Shown: positions 1 through 11,894 of the stretch, piece by piece | How the letters are laid out: every line of letters begins with the position of its first letter | How positions within the stretch are numbered: position 1 is the first letter of the stretch | DNA from: Rachycentron canadum | Lineage: Eukaryota; Chordata; Actinopteri; Carangiformes; Rachycentridae | Assembly: GCA_038496675.1 (NCBI GenBank) | Contig: CM076651.1 | Location: forward strand, 24,959,712 to 25,023,711 | DNA length: 64,000 bases | Direction: 5' to 3' | Program-made: the position numbers and the translations under genes | Notes under the pieces: model-generated | Seen by the model: the letters and a program-made list of their open reading frames with translations, nothing else | Told to the model about the DNA's origin: nothing | Database searches by the model: none

Positions 1-556
1 ATCTGCTTGGCTGATCTCAAAGTCTTTAAGAATTCAACACGTGTTCATAGAGCCAATTAGACTCCAACAGACTATTGTTTGTTTTCAGCTTGTTCACAGC
101 AGTTTGCTAAAATGAGCATATCAAGCATCTTATGGGGGAGGAGGATGTGTGAGCTGATGAGAGGAGGAGGAGTTGCTGTTGTGCTCATTCAGGTGTTGTT
201 TGACAACCACTGTGCCATTACTGATATGATTTTGTAGCATATGCAGTTTATTGTGTCGTCAGTTCAAATATAACCTTGTCTTTGCTCCTCGGTCGGTTTT
301 TTACTCTTTGGATTCAAAGGTTTTAAATGTGTAAAATGTTCCCAGGGCCATGAAATGTGAGTACTGCATCATTCAAAGGCAAACCATCTTTGAGTCCAGT
401 ATCCAGCTCACCCGTCCTCGCTGTCTGTGACTGACACAGAGCGCAGGAGGGAGGGGCACTCCACAGCAGGGGGGAAGTGGAGGGAAATCACAGAGCTGGA
501 TTTAAGTGGATTATTAGTCTGCAGCCTGCCCTGCAGGAGTTACATGAAGATTATTA

Positions 557-587
<31 letters not shown>

Positions 588-1094
588 AAAGTAATGTTGT
601 TATATAACTAATTTCAGCACCGGCACCAACCCCCCAGTAACGCAGGTTAAGAACTGCAATTATATTATAGTTTAATGCTAAATCAGTGAAGTACACTGTT
701 GGTTTAAGTCTGAGCTGTTCCACAGACTCAGATCTTTAATGATCAGGCTGCTTGGCGACGACAGACAAACATTTAAAATACAGTTTTCAAAAATAGACTC
801 TGGCCTCTATTCAGCAAAAATTCAGTTCATAAAATGAAGAAGAATGGAAACGATTAAAATCTCCAGCAGTGCACAAACACAATACTGCGCTAATAAATCA
901 AAACTTATTGTTATCTTATGGTGCTAGTCGGTGTTGCTGTGGAGAAGAATCCAGTCACAGGGAATAACAGATGCAGATGGGAATGATCACACCCCTGCAG
1001 GCATGAAACTGGCAACCAGCGTCATTTGATGTTCATATTTGGTTGAATGTAGGTGACAACGTCAGGTGACCAAAAACAATTTCACTTGATTTAT
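1..1094. other. Unique noncoding sequence
   Basis: No gene is recognised here. The only structured element is an (AT)n tract near 562. Open frames are short and run through the AT repeat. Confidence 0.6.
562..589. repeat. (AT)14 microsatellite
   Basis: An uninterrupted alternating A/T run is visible, preceded by a short TTA repeat. Confidence 0.95.
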
Positions 1095-1281
1095 TAGATT
1101 ACTGAGCTAATAAATCAAGAGAGAAGTAGGATCATTTTCACATCGACTTTAATACAATCTGACTTCTTTAACAACCAGCACAGTTACCTCCTGATGATCA
1201 TTAGAGAGAATGAAGTTTAAAGAATCTTCAGCTTTGGCTTCACCAAGACCCAGAGTCTACGTCCACTTTTATAAACAGTTA
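1095..1281 (+). repeat. Dispersed repeat family A, copy A1 (3' part)
   Basis: This stretch aligns by eye with the copies at 2.7, 31.5, 54.4 and 57.5 kb. Shared blocks are 'ACTGAGCTAATAAATCAAG', 'AATCTGACTTCTTTAACA' and 'AGAGTCTACGTCCACTTTTA'. It is the most diverged copy and holds only the 3' third of the family. The CTCF-like block kept in other copies is degraded here. It is noncoding. I infer a non-autonomous transposon, but neither its ends nor its superfamily could be established. Confidence 0.8.
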
Positions 1282-2287
1282 ATTATTTTTTCTCCTGCTT
1301 GTGGTAATTTAAGTCTTTTGTAGAAGAGATGTGAGTTTTTTTCTATGGCCTAAGTTGAGCTATTTACCTCTGGTGATTGTATTTAGGCTTCAAATTGATG
1401 AAAGAGGTTTTATCAGTGAAGATTATATTTGCTGGAAAAATAAACTTTACCTTGTTTTTCAGAATTTATTCCCAATCCATCAAGCCAATGTAAAACTCCC
1501 ATTGGCTTTTATTTGAGGGAACTGGGATGATGCTAACATCCAGGCTGGACTAAAATACACACCCTGCACGCAGCTCTCTGTTGATCTCTGTTCAATGCAC
1601 AGTAAAATCACATCTTGAGATCTGTGAGTGATTGTATCTGGACAAACCTTTCTCCTCTTGTTCAACTTGAGATGACTTATTATCAAAAAACTACCTTTAA
1701 TCTCCAGGTATATACATATACCTCAGTAGTTACACTGATTTATGGTTTTATGGTTTTATATATTAACATTTGTAACTGCACACAATCCCTCTGTTATGTT
1801 TTAAATATTTTTTCACTGAAAACCGGTTTCACAGATAAATTTGAACTCTAGCTCCAGTGCATCTGACTTCCTCTCACCCATAACACATTAACACAGACAC
1901 ACACTTAAACACACAGTAACTTGTACAGTACAAGGTTCAAAGAGCTTCGCCAACAGATGTTCTTGTCTTAATTCGCTAATCGTAGTCAATGGCTGGTTTC
2001 ATTCATGACTGGTTACATTCATCATGGCATGAACCTGCAGGTAACTGAGGTGGGTTTTTATGAGCAGTGACAGACAAGACAAATCTGCCATCACTGCTCC
2101 TGGACCGTGTATCTCCTGATGAGGATGTGGTGTAAGGAGTGAGCGTGTGTGAAAGACAGATTGTATGTAGGCAGTGCACAGCATCACATTTTGGAGGCTG
2201 TGTTGGGGAGAGGGGATCGATGGGGGGATTGGAGGTCATGTGTTTCAGATCAGGTACCTGGTTTTAATCTTTGCATTAGGCAGCACG
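1282..2287. other. Unique noncoding sequence
   Basis: Nothing is recognised apart from short AT-rich stretches. Apparent frames on both strands are short and mutually overlapping, with no protein-like composition. Confidence 0.55.
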
Positions 2288-2308
2288 TATATATATATAT
2301 ATATATAT
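2288..2308. repeat. (AT)n tract cut by an assembly gap
   Basis: An alternating A/T run continues directly into Ns, so its true length is unknown. Confidence 0.9.
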
Positions 2309-2706
2309 NNNNNNNNNNNNNNNNNNNNNNNNNNNNNNNNNNNNNNNNNNNNNNNNNNNNNNNNNNNNNNNNNNNNNNNNNNNNNNNNNNNNNNNNNNNN
2401 NNNNNNNNNNNNNNNNNNNNNNNNNNNNNNNNNNNNNNNNNNNNNNNNNNNNNNNNNNNNNNNNNNNNNNNNNNNNNNNNNNNNNNNNNNNNNNNNNNNN
2501 NNNNNNNNNNNNNNNNNNNNNNNNNNNNNNNNNNNNNNNNNNNNNNNNNNNNNNNNNNNNNNNNNNNNNNNNNNNNNNNNNNNNNNNNNNNNNNNNNNNN
2601 NNNNNNNNNNNNNNNNNNNNNNNNNNNNNNNNNNNNNNNNNNNNNNNNNNNNNNNNNNNNNNNNNNNNNNNNNNNNNNNNNNNNNNNNNNNNNNNNNNNN
2701 NNNNNN
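2309..2706. other. Assembly gap (398 N)
   Basis: A run of undetermined bases. The left edge is an AT microsatellite and the right edge is the middle of a family A repeat, so the gap probably hides the 5' half of that repeat. Open frames drawn across it are meaningless. Confidence 0.98.
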
Positions 2707-2947
2707 AACATCATGTTGTATTGAAGACTTGAAACTAGAGACTGAGACCATAAACTCATTAGGAAAACGTTTACTGAGCTAATAAATCAAGGGAGAAGTA
2801 GAGACATTTTCCCATGGACTTCAATACAATCTGACTTCTTTAACACCCAGTGGAGTCGCCCCCTGCTGGTCATTAGATAGAATGCTTCAGCACTGGCTTC
2901 ACTTTACAGGCCCAGTCAGGGTCACTTTTACAAACATGGTTTATGGT
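2707..2947 (+). repeat. Dispersed repeat family A, copy A2 (5' part lost in gap)
   Basis: The copy starts at the gap edge and runs through the family's central block (around 'AGACTTGAAACTAGAGACTG') to the terminal 'TTTATGG'. It closely resembles copies A6 (54.4 kb) and A7 (57.5 kb). It contains the best CTCF-like site of any copy. It is noncoding. Confidence 0.88.
2857..2869 (-). promoter_or_regulatory. CTCF-like motif inside repeat A2
   Basis: Read on the minus strand the sequence is CCAGCAGGGGGCG, which fits the vertebrate CTCF core CCASYAGRKGGC at every position. The site lies inside a repeat family. The same position in copies A5 and A7 differs from the core by one base. Binding is inferred only from the motif. 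Confidence 0.45.
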
Positions 2948-4620
2948 TTGAAACACACCACATGGTTTGTCCTATAGAACACTATCTACAGAAGTGACGG
3001 ATTTTGAATTAAGGTTCGATGTCCTATGTTTTCACACATTCTCAGAGGCTGTAAAGTCATTGGGCCACACAGGTGGAGCCAGCAGGAGAAACAATGTATC
3101 CACTAGCGTAACCTAACTGAGTGGCTCCGGTGAAACATCATCATTATCAACCTTTTTTTTTTTTATTTTTGAATATTAATAAAGGCAAATCATGAATGTG
3201 ATGGGCCCCTGACAGCTACCGGGCCCTGGCGCATTGATTCCATTAATAATAGTCTTCAAAACCTGAAGTGTGTGAGCATGACTCCAGCCCTGAATACACA
3301 CCCTTCACACACTGCTTTTTATTCAAAATGAAACATTACATTTTTATCATGAATCAACTCTGTTTATTTATTTATTGATTTAACTTTTGATTTGACCTAA
3401 AGTCGTCTTGACACCAGTCGTGTCAGTTACAGGTTGAATACCTGTAACTGAGAGAAAGAAAGATGAGTTTCCACTGAGAGGATGTGAACATGGAGGGCAA
3501 AAGAACAGGTGAAGGACTGTGAAGTGAAGAGCAGCAGTGAAAGAATTAACATGAATAAACATGAACATGACGTTTGATGATGTTTGACTTAAAAGCTACA
3601 TCAAACACAATTAACACTGTGTTAAGTTTACTTTGTGCTCCAAATGATTTCAGAGGGATATTTGTCTTCTCAGAGCAAATTGGACATCCCATTTATTTGA
3701 CCTTCATCAGCAAATGACTTCATAAATTGTTTGCTCCTGCCAGTGGATTTTGCATACACATGAAAAAAACATAACTGCCTCATACATGAGCAGGAGCCGA
3801 GATAATCTTCCAAGTGAAGGGTTAATGGAACGGCCAGGTCGCCATGGAAACAGAAGAAATAGGTGCGTGTGTTTTATGCATCAGAGGATCTCCTCACCAA
3901 CTACACCGCTGACGCGTTTAACAGACCACACAGCTGGAGATTTTTCATCAGTGCCAAAAATAGGTAATTATGTCTGAGTGAGACAGAAAATAACTGATGA
4001 TGATGAAAAATCTTCCGTTTGTATTAATGGTCTCAAATTACTTCATGACATGCGTGACTTTATTGCCTCATGATAGGGAGATTAAATTACCACTTCCTGT
4101 CTATGTGTGTGCAAGTCTTTATTCACAAATAACTCCATCAGCTTCCTGCAGACTGTGTAGAACAAAAAATACAAGATGGCAGAATGTCACTCTGCAGATT
4201 CAGACACAAGATTTCAGAGCAACTTTGCTGAGGTCTGATAAAACAACAAATGCATGAAACACACAATATGATAATAATATATTAGTATATTTTGTGATAT
4301 ATAATCTTCCTGAAGCCAGTGCACAGAACTGACAGATATACAGAATATATAGACCAAACATGCATAATTAACATATATTCTGCATGGATGCAGCATATGG
4401 CACGCACATGTCAGCATAATGCATAAACAAATGGCAACTCTTCCTCTCTGAAAGCCGATCTTTGATCAGCTAATGATCACTTGTTAAAAAAAAAAAGACA
4501 TACAGAGACTCACATTATCACAATATGACCCAGTCAAGTGCATAACATTTGTGGTGCAGGTAGTTTTTTTCAAGTGACGGATGAACAGTGAACAATGGGG
4601 ATTGGCTGAAAAATGATGCA
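2948..4620. other. Unique noncoding sequence
   Basis: No coding signal is seen. The stretch includes a short A/T-rich region near 4270-4330 and one perfect hairpin, listed separately. Confidence 0.55.
3423..3451. repeat. Perfect 12-bp inverted repeat
   Basis: The left arm TCAGTTACAGGT (3423-3434) and right arm ACCTGTAACTGA (3440-3451) are exact reverse complements around a 5-nt loop. There is no U-run or other terminator-like context, and the function is unknown. Confidence 0.85.
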
Positions 4621-5040
4621 GTGTCAAAAAAAACCTGCAGTTCCTCCACAGACCACTAGAGTCTGGATCCAGCAGTGAGTCAGTTTACAGCCTGGTGTAA
4701 AAAGGTACTTTTCTCTATGGCTAATCTTCCCCTTTATGGCAACTGTACAGGGGTGAGTTTTTATAGAACTTATCTATTTAAATTTTACTTAGGCTTAAAG
4801 TTCTGGATGCTTTGATGCTTTGAGTGACAGGTGGGTGAGTGTATATTTGACGAGTTGGCAACAGCAGAGCAGCTGAACTCCCTCCTCAGGGAAGTCAGGA
4901 CTAGTTCTGGTCCTGGATTTTGGGACCATATTCATGGTAATACAGGAATGTGTCAGCCAGCGATACACTGTGGCTCATCAGTGTGTTGTTGGCCGTGGTA
5001 GTACGGATGGTCACGTGAAGTCCAGATTGAAACAAACCAC
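4621..5040 (+). repeat. Dispersed repeat family B, copy B1
   Basis: This copy shares long stretches with the one at 52.98-53.38 kb. Examples are the block around 'GACAACTGTACAGGGGTGA' (here GGCAACTGTACAGGGGTGA) and the preceding 'CTCTATGGCTAATCTTCC' region. The lineup also matches an inverted piece at 60.76 kb. It is noncoding and AT-rich. At its 3' end it runs straight into a family C piece. Confidence 0.8.
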
Positions 5041-5101
5041 TGTGTTTTGTATAGATATTCATGGTTCCAGAGGATGAATGAATCCTAGTGATTTTGGTGG
5101 A
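5041..5101 (-). repeat. Dispersed repeat family C, copy C1 (short, inverted)
   Basis: The segment 'ATTCATGGTTCCAGAGGATG' followed by 'AATCCTAGTGATTTTGG' is the reverse complement of the block seen in copies C2 and C4, where a 'catgaat' follows 'ctggg'. It abuts family B without spacer, which suggests either a composite element or an insertion. Confidence 0.65.
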
Positions 5102-7910
5102 CTAACACACACACACACCTTATTAGTAGAATAAATTCATTGTTGGTTGTGTTTATAAACTGTGTAAATCATCATCACTCATCACCAGAGGCCTGTGAGA
5201 CTGTTGTGTCCATCTACAGGAGAGACCACTCCTTCTTACAAAAATAGGGGAGGAATCAGCTGATCATTATGCTTATCTAATTGAAGGCCTGGCCACTGTC
5301 GCCTGATCGAAAGATACCACATGGGCACACACACACACACACAAACACACGCACACACAGATTGTAATCGGACCTAAAACGACAAATTGTGAGCGTCTCA
5401 CATGATCGTATCAGAGCTGACAGGATCCACGAGTCTCTCACATTGGTCCCGTCATTCCTCACATTCCTCGTGGTACATTTGCGGTGTGGCTGTGCTGTCG
5501 GCTCTTTACAGTTTATGGCACCATGCAGAGCAGGCCCGGGCCACGTTGCACCGCCGCTGCCTGTCTTGTGACTCGCTCTCCCAGTGCTGCTAACAGTTAG
5601 ACCTTTGGAATGATATAGACTGGCATGCCCTGTAATGCATGCAGTGGCTGAAGGGGAGAGCAAGAGAGGGTCTGTGAAAACAGAGAGAGAGAGAGTATCT
5701 AGGCCTTTTTAGTGGAGGGTCAGCCTGACACTGATGTCATCCGTGACCGTTGGGCATGAGATAACTCCACAGCTCCCTGCCTCCATGGCTCCTTCTCCAT
5801 ATAAGGATATCTCCATTCATCTTACAGCTTGGTTATTATTAGTAAGGCTGCAGTGCAGTTGGTTTTCCAGTGCAGGAAAGGCAAATTGTGCATATTCGAA
5901 TCACTGCTGTGCTTTGCTGGCACATACAACATAAATACAAATGAATAAAAAATATATGATAAATAAATGAGAATTCTGCTCAGTATTTGACTTGCTCTGT
6001 CATATTATTTCTTCTTTCTAGTTATATTACTGAGAGCTCTGCTTTTTCAGGTAACAATAGGTGACACCACTGAGACCCACAATGCCTTGTAATATTGTCA
6101 TCAATGACCTTCATCAATGTTATTTGATCAGAGCACCTGACACCTTCATCCTGCCTCTGGATTCTTCGTAAGTGACACAGATGAGGTAAAAAAGGTTGTG
6201 TATATTCCCACTCATGCCCACAAACTCACATCCAAAACACATGAATAGGGAAATAGCTCCCGATGAGCCCCTCTCGACCCACTGGAGGCTCCCTCATGCC
6301 AGCTTTGGCGCTATCGCACACAAGATGCACATGTGCATCAGAAGTGAAACCTGACCTCACGTCTGCACTCGACAGCTGCAGCCCAGTGTGGGTCCTCTTT
6401 CCCTATGAAGGCATAACTATGCATAACCATCAGCACTAAACCTGAGACTCCCCTATTAATAACACACTGGTGGGAATCTCACTTTGGCAGATAGATATCC
6501 CAAACTCCTCTCGGCGAAGGTAACACGAGGTGAAACTCTCAGAAACAATGTGGAGCAAAGAGATGCCCAAAACCACTTCATCGTATCTGGTGTGCATCGC
6601 ATTTAAGCCTGGCTGCACAGTGAATTATTTAATAGCGGTGTGTAACTGAAAACGGGATGTGTGTTGAAAAGAGAAAAGGAGGGATTCCCTGTATGAGTGT
6701 GTAGGTGGGTGGTTGGTTTTTCGTGTGTGTGTATGGAAGTCGTGCTAAGTGGGGGAAGACCCCACCCCTCCCCTCATTTCTGCCTCTGCAGTGAGCCTCA
6801 CCCATCCAACAGCCAATCAGATCACAGCTAGCAGAGAGAAGAGAGTGACTGGGGAAGCCATGAAAGGGATGGTGCTTGCCTGCAGTGATGGGCGTAGGTG
6901 TCTGCGTGTGTATGCATGTGCAAAACATTTTTTTCTTTTTTACACGTGTGTGCCTTAAATAATATGTTGTGTTATGTTGTGTTCTAGTATTCATTTATCC
7001 TACTGATTTTGACCTGTGTAACTCAAGTGTATGTCATTACACACACCCACAGGCACACACACAGACATGGACAGACAGAATGAAAAAGGGCAGAATAGAG
7101 ATGAGGGCAAACAGAGGGAACTGTCTACATGTCCCGTTCACCTCTGCTGCTGAAGGATAATGTGATTCAGACTTACATTTAAAATCCTGAGGGTTTCAAG
7201 GACACTGCATCAATTACACCCTTGTATACGGGCTGACAGGTACTTATATTCATGTTATTTTATTTCAACAGTATTTCCATTTTAGTATGTACATTTTTGC
7301 AACAGAGAAGCCCAAGTTGAGCAAAAATAGTACAGGAACATCAGGAGAGACAGAAAATAAATGTTGACACGCATGGCTGCAAGCATCAGCTCCTGGAGCT
7401 CAGTAGAGTTAGCAATGCTACCACACTAGTTCTGGAAATTAATTGCACCAAGTTACTCACTTTATAATCAAATACCTGACATGACATGACCTTTTATGTA
7501 CAAATTTGAGACTGGTCCAAGTGGACCAAGTCCCAGCATGTTGCATTCCCAATGGGACAAGGAGACGCCCATTCAGTATTCTCCACACTGCTGTCATAGT
7601 CCATGCAGCCCATTTATTTAATACACAAGTTGGGATTTTGCATCAGGAATACAAACCAACAACATGATATTAATGATGATACTGCACAGTGTACAAGCCA
7701 ATTATGAAGGTTTCAGTTTTCACACGTGTGCAGAAAACTACATGTTAGAAATTTGGATGTATCGTTGCAACAAGCAAAGACAAACAACAAAGCACTTGTA
7801 AGTGAGAGTGCAGAGGAGTGTTTTCCTTCCCTATTGGGGAACGACAGCTGAGCAGCTTGTGCTACGACAGCATGCAAAAATGTAAATGAGTCTAAAGGCT
7901 TGCTGGGGCA
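5102..7910. other. Unique noncoding sequence with a (CA)n tract
   Basis: A (CA)n/(CACG) run lies at about 5325-5359 and a short (GA)n at about 5680. The interval 5380-5600 is GC-richer than its surroundings. A 128-codon minus-strand frame there is driven partly by the (CA)n tract and shows no domain. No gene is recognised. Confidence 0.55.
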
Positions 7911-8461
7911 GCTCTGAGAGGCTGTGCTGCTAACATTAGCACATTAACATGATTTTATTTAACCGGTAGAATGTTCATCATGTTCGCAATCTTACCACTA
8001 GTGTGCATGTCTGCTAACATTTGCTAATTAACAGTTAAGGCAAGTGCAGCTGAGGCTGATGAATGTCATTAAATTTGCATGTAGTGGGTCATAAAAGCAG
8101 AGTACTGCACAAATTAAAATTTTGAAAGATCATTAAAGTTATTACAATTCACTCTGCTGGGAACATGAATGTCTGTAATAAATGTCATTGCAATGAACAA
8201 ATGTGAACCTCGTGGTGGCACAAGAGAAAAAGGGAATCACCAAAGTCAGTTGCGTTCATCAACTGGTCGCCTTGAATGATATGAAATTGAGGAGATGTTA
8301 GGGTGTATTACAGGCTGCATGAACATTTTGACCTGTTGCTGGCTAGAGAGGAAAAGTCATTGTTTAACCAAAGTCAGTATTCATCGTTTGGGGCCGTGAA
8401 TGCCTGAAAAAATTCCATGACTATCACAACAGCAGCAGCACCATCCCTAAAGCCACACCAC
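7911..8461 (+). repeat. Dispersed repeat family C, copy C2
   Basis: The copy begins with the 'GCTAACATTAGCACATTAAC' style block and goes through 'GCAGCTGAGGCTGATGAATG' to 'ATCACCAAAGTCAGTTG'. It ends near 'CCATCCCTAAAGCC'. The same order of blocks is seen in C5 (33.3 kb), and parts are seen in C3, C4 and C6. It is noncoding. From memory this is a repeat type widespread in teleosts, but I cannot assign its class. Confidence 0.75.
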
Positions 8462-10000
8462 AAGCAAGGATAAAAAAAGTCACTTGGTCAAGACCAAAGA
8501 GTGTAATAGGTGGGACCAGCTGCCAAGTCCAAGACTAGTCTGAGTCAAAATGTACAGTTCAAGATCATTAAAAAAAATCTCAAAACTGGGCTCAGCACGA
8601 AAGGCCATGAACATATGAATAATATAAAAAATATTAACATTTCCAAGACTAGACTGAGCTATTTAAAAGCCATGAGATGTGTGAAAAGACTCTTTCTTCA
8701 TTATTTTAAGCTGGAGGTGCTGAGGTGTTTGTCCTCCGCCACAAGCTTGAATCACTGTTGGCTCCACACATTTCCATCCAGAGCCCAACTCTGAAATACC
8801 AGACAACAGTAAACTCCCACAGAAAACGCACTACATCCCATGAGTATAAAACATTACAAGAATTGAATTATGTCCTTTTAAGGACCAACATAGAAATAAC
8901 AGTTGTATTTCTATTTAGGTATTATATCTCATGTTAAAAATAGAAACATTTAAAATGTTCTGGAGCTGTGGGCCCTCTGGGGAAATCTGGAGATAATCAG
9001 TGAATTCCAGACCTGGTGGGCTCTGCCTCTTCTCATAAGTCTCCTGAGACCAAGACCTGTCAATGTGTGTGTGAGTGCAAATGTGTGTGTGTGTGTGTGG
9101 AGGACTAGGCCATGGGGGAGGGGTCAACATGCGATTAAATCCTTATTATATCCCTCAGAACCAAATTAAGAAAATTACTTAAGTGCCTTATGAGGAGAGA
9201 TTGGCATGAGTATAGGCAGCTAAGGATCATGGGTTAAGGTTCAAGGGTCAAACCGGTGACCTGCTGGGCTGCTGTTTCCAGGATGCTTTCAGCTCTCATT
9301 TGCTTCTCACCTCGTAGCCCACACACTGCAGAGCTGCAGTCTGTCAACTGTCCTTGCTTTTCTCCGATAAGTCATGCGATGGATTTTCCAGTGAGGAAAT
9401 TCATAAAATAAGACAAGCTGACACTTCCTTAAGGTGATCAGGTGTAGGGTCTGAATCACGTCAGCTTAAAACAAATTCCGTTGATACAACTTGATCCTAT
9501 CAGCTTTGAAAAATGTGTGAAATATTATTCTTATTCCACTGTTATCCTGCCTGCAAGCAAAGAGCGAGCACTCCTACTCTCAGAATATTAAGAACAGCTT
9601 AGACACCTCACTAATGATCGATTAGAAGCACATATCAAGACCAATTTTTAAGGAAAAAAGACTTTTTCAGTGGTTGAACATCCTCTTGGCCTAAAACAAT
9701 AATTTCCTGTTGTGGTAGTTCTACAACATATTACTAGACAGGTTGGAAAACTGGGTAGGATGCTCTTTTGCATGGTGCAATTAGTTTAAGTCCTACTACT
9801 TTGAATTAATTGCTAGTTACGCATCTGATGATTTAAAAATTATTTCCTCCACCTGCTTCCACCAGGTCAGATCATACGTCCTACTATAATTGTGGAGATA
9901 TTCCTGGGGTCAGTCTCAACAGCTGTAATGGTTTGTTCCATGTCTCTCAAAAGTCGATCAGATAGTTAAAACTAGACCTGGAGAGGCAGCATTCGCTTTT
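8462..10000. other. Unique noncoding sequence
   Basis: Contains a short (TG)n near 9080-9100. No repeat family or coding exon is recognised. Confidence 0.55.
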
Positions 10001-10433
10001 TACCATAGACTCTGGGTCTGCAAAGTGAAACCAACTCAAGAGCCTTAAACCTTAATTCTCTCTAATGACCATCACAGGGCGATTCCACTGGTTGTAAAAA
10101 GAAGTCAGATTGTATTGAAGTCTATGGGAAAATGTCTCTACTTCTCCCCTGGTTTATTAGCTCAGTAAACATTTTCCTAATGAGATTATGGTCTCAGTCT
10201 CTAGTTTCAAGTCTTCAATACAACATTCTAATTTTTTAAATGATGGTCCATTTAGAGGAAAACAGACCATAAAGCAGGGGGTAGTTACCGTGTGATTGAC
10301 AGGATAGAGTACAGAGCAGGTCAGCTCCACCCCTCACTCCTCCTCAGCTCCACCTTCTTTTAAAAAAACAAGACAAACTATAAACTTGAGGCTTCAAAAC
10401 AGCAGCTTACAAACCAATGGGTGGTGTCAAAGG
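10001..10433 (-). repeat. Dispersed repeat family A, copy A3 (near full length, inverted)
   Basis: This copy is the reverse complement of A5 and A6. It opens with 'ACCATAGACTCTGGGTCTG' and continues through 'TCTCTAATGACCATCACAGG'. It then passes 'GTACAGAGCAGGTCAGCTCC' and ends near 'CAATGGGTGGTGTCAAAGG'. Together with A5 it shows that the full element is roughly 430-550 bp. Its CTCF-like block (10069-10081) has two mismatches, and its terminal CRE-like palindrome has decayed. Confidence 0.85.
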
Positions 10434-10443
10434 GTAAGAGTTT

Positions 10444-10690
10444 TTATGCTCCACACATCTGGAACTTGAGATCTGAGATCCAACTATTGGTTCTTGTGGA
10501 TCAGGGTTTAAGATTAAGATTAAAAATCGTTTTTTGTGGTAAACTGTCAACCATTTATTTAGATTATGCACTGTCACTTTTGTTCTCCTGTTGATTATGT
10601 TTTATTTGATGTTAGATTGTGTTTAGATTCTATTTTATTTTACCCATTTAAATGTTGTTTCTTATTGCAAATTTTGCAGTCACATGCTCC
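10444..10690 (+). repeat. Possible LINE 3' end (L2-like C-terminus plus UTR)
   Basis: Translation of about 10448-10530 gives APHIWN followed by a degenerate 'LRLRLKI'. This recalls the 'APxxWNSLP...FKxxLKT' C-terminus of L2-clade LINE reverse transcriptases. It is followed by AT-rich sequence like a LINE 3' UTR. The match is weak and stops interrupt it quickly. Confidence 0.3.
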
Positions 10691-11463
10691 ATTCACATGA
10701 TATGGCCACTAGAGCTGGATGCAGTGTGTTACACTGAAACCCTGCTTCCCTGGAAAAGTACACTATAATCGGTTCCTCACAAGCATAAAACCTTTGGGTC
10801 ACATTTGACTGGTACACTTATGAAGAACAGGAACAATAGGCTGGGAGAGGATCCTACATATTTGTTATCAAGAAAGGACAGGTGAAGGGCGTAAGTGGTG
10901 ACATGTCCCTATTGTGCTGGAAGACAATACTAACAGTGCTTTGCTGGAACTTGGGAATACAAGAGCAGCATCTCAAAACACTTGAGGGCTCTTTAGGCAG
11001 TGGCCAGAGGCACAGAAATAAAACAGGCTCCATCTCAGTAGGTGGAGTTGAGGTTGATGAGCTTCTATCCACTGTCCGTCCAAGGCAAGAAGTGGACAAT
11101 GCAGATGCTGATGGGCGTCACTGATGTTGCACGAGTCAATAGCTTGGTATTGTCACATAAGGATGACGTGGAATGCAGTGCACCATGGAGCTCAGTGGAT
11201 CAGACACTGGATCAGTGTCACTGGATCCGGGTTGGGTCATATTTCCTCTTAACACCTACCTTAGATGGCTGCTCAGGCATGCAAACTGAACAAAGTGACT
11301 GCAGTTAAAGAGAGAAGAGAAAAAAGAGATGAAAAATGAGCACGTCTCAGAAGGAAATCTTCCTCTCTTGTAAGTAGGAGGGTCATACAAGCTGTAATTT
11401 ATGTACTGTCACACAGCTCCATTATGACCTTGACCACTTCTGTCCAAGGTACTGAAAATAAAA
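10691..11463. other. Unique noncoding sequence
   Basis: Overlapping 80-88 codon frames on both strands (10854-11308) show no domain or codon bias and I treat them as chance. Nothing else is recognised. Confidence 0.5.
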
Positions 11464-11536
11464 TTAAAGGTACCCTGTGGAGTTTTTGACCTGCAGTGCC
11501 CTGTTTTGTTTGTTCCAGGCTCAAGCTCACAGGGAT

Positions 11537-11604
<68 letters not shown>

Positions 11605-11643
11605 TTATTTGTTTACTAGAAAAACCCCACAGGGCACCTTTAA
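11464..11643. mobile_element. TTAA-flanked inverted-repeat element (MITE-like) with (CA)33 core
   Basis: A 172-bp segment (11468-11639) is bounded on each side by TTAA (11464-11467 and 11640-11643). Its ends are inverted repeats. The left end reads AGGTACCCTGTGGAGTTTTT. The right end, read from the other strand, is AGGTGCCCTGTGGGGTTTTT. These match at 18 of 20 positions. TTAA target-site duplications are typical of the piggyBac and Kolobok superfamilies, and an AGG/GGG start would fit Kolobok better. The centre is an uninterrupted (CA)33 tract (11538-11603). It has no coding capacity, so it would depend on a transposase encoded elsewhere. Confidence 0.7.
11538..11603. repeat. (CA)33 microsatellite
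   Basis: An uninterrupted CA run lies inside the TTAA-flanked element. Its length suggests it is polymorphic. Confidence 0.97.
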
Positions 11644-11894
11644 TGGTGAAACATTTCCTCTTTCAGAATTTATTTCACTCTACAGTGCTATTCCTCCTCA
11701 CTTTTGTCAAAGCGACTTTTGTGCTGTTTGTGTCATTTTCCAGAGATTGTCTGATAATCTATCATTTTCATAGCACAACGAACATCCTCAAAAAAGAAAA
11801 ACTCCCTGCTGCTCTGCCAGAGTAAATTGGTTGCACTACCAATGACATAAATAAATGGACGTAGTTACACAAAATACAGCAAAATGAGGAGTCT

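Noticed and set aside
5277..5663. 128-codon minus-strand frame
   Set aside because: Its C-terminal part is the antisense of a (CA)n microsatellite and the remainder has no recognisable domain.
10854..11308. Overlapping 80-88 codon frames on both strands
   Set aside because: No domain or codon bias, and neither strand is favoured.
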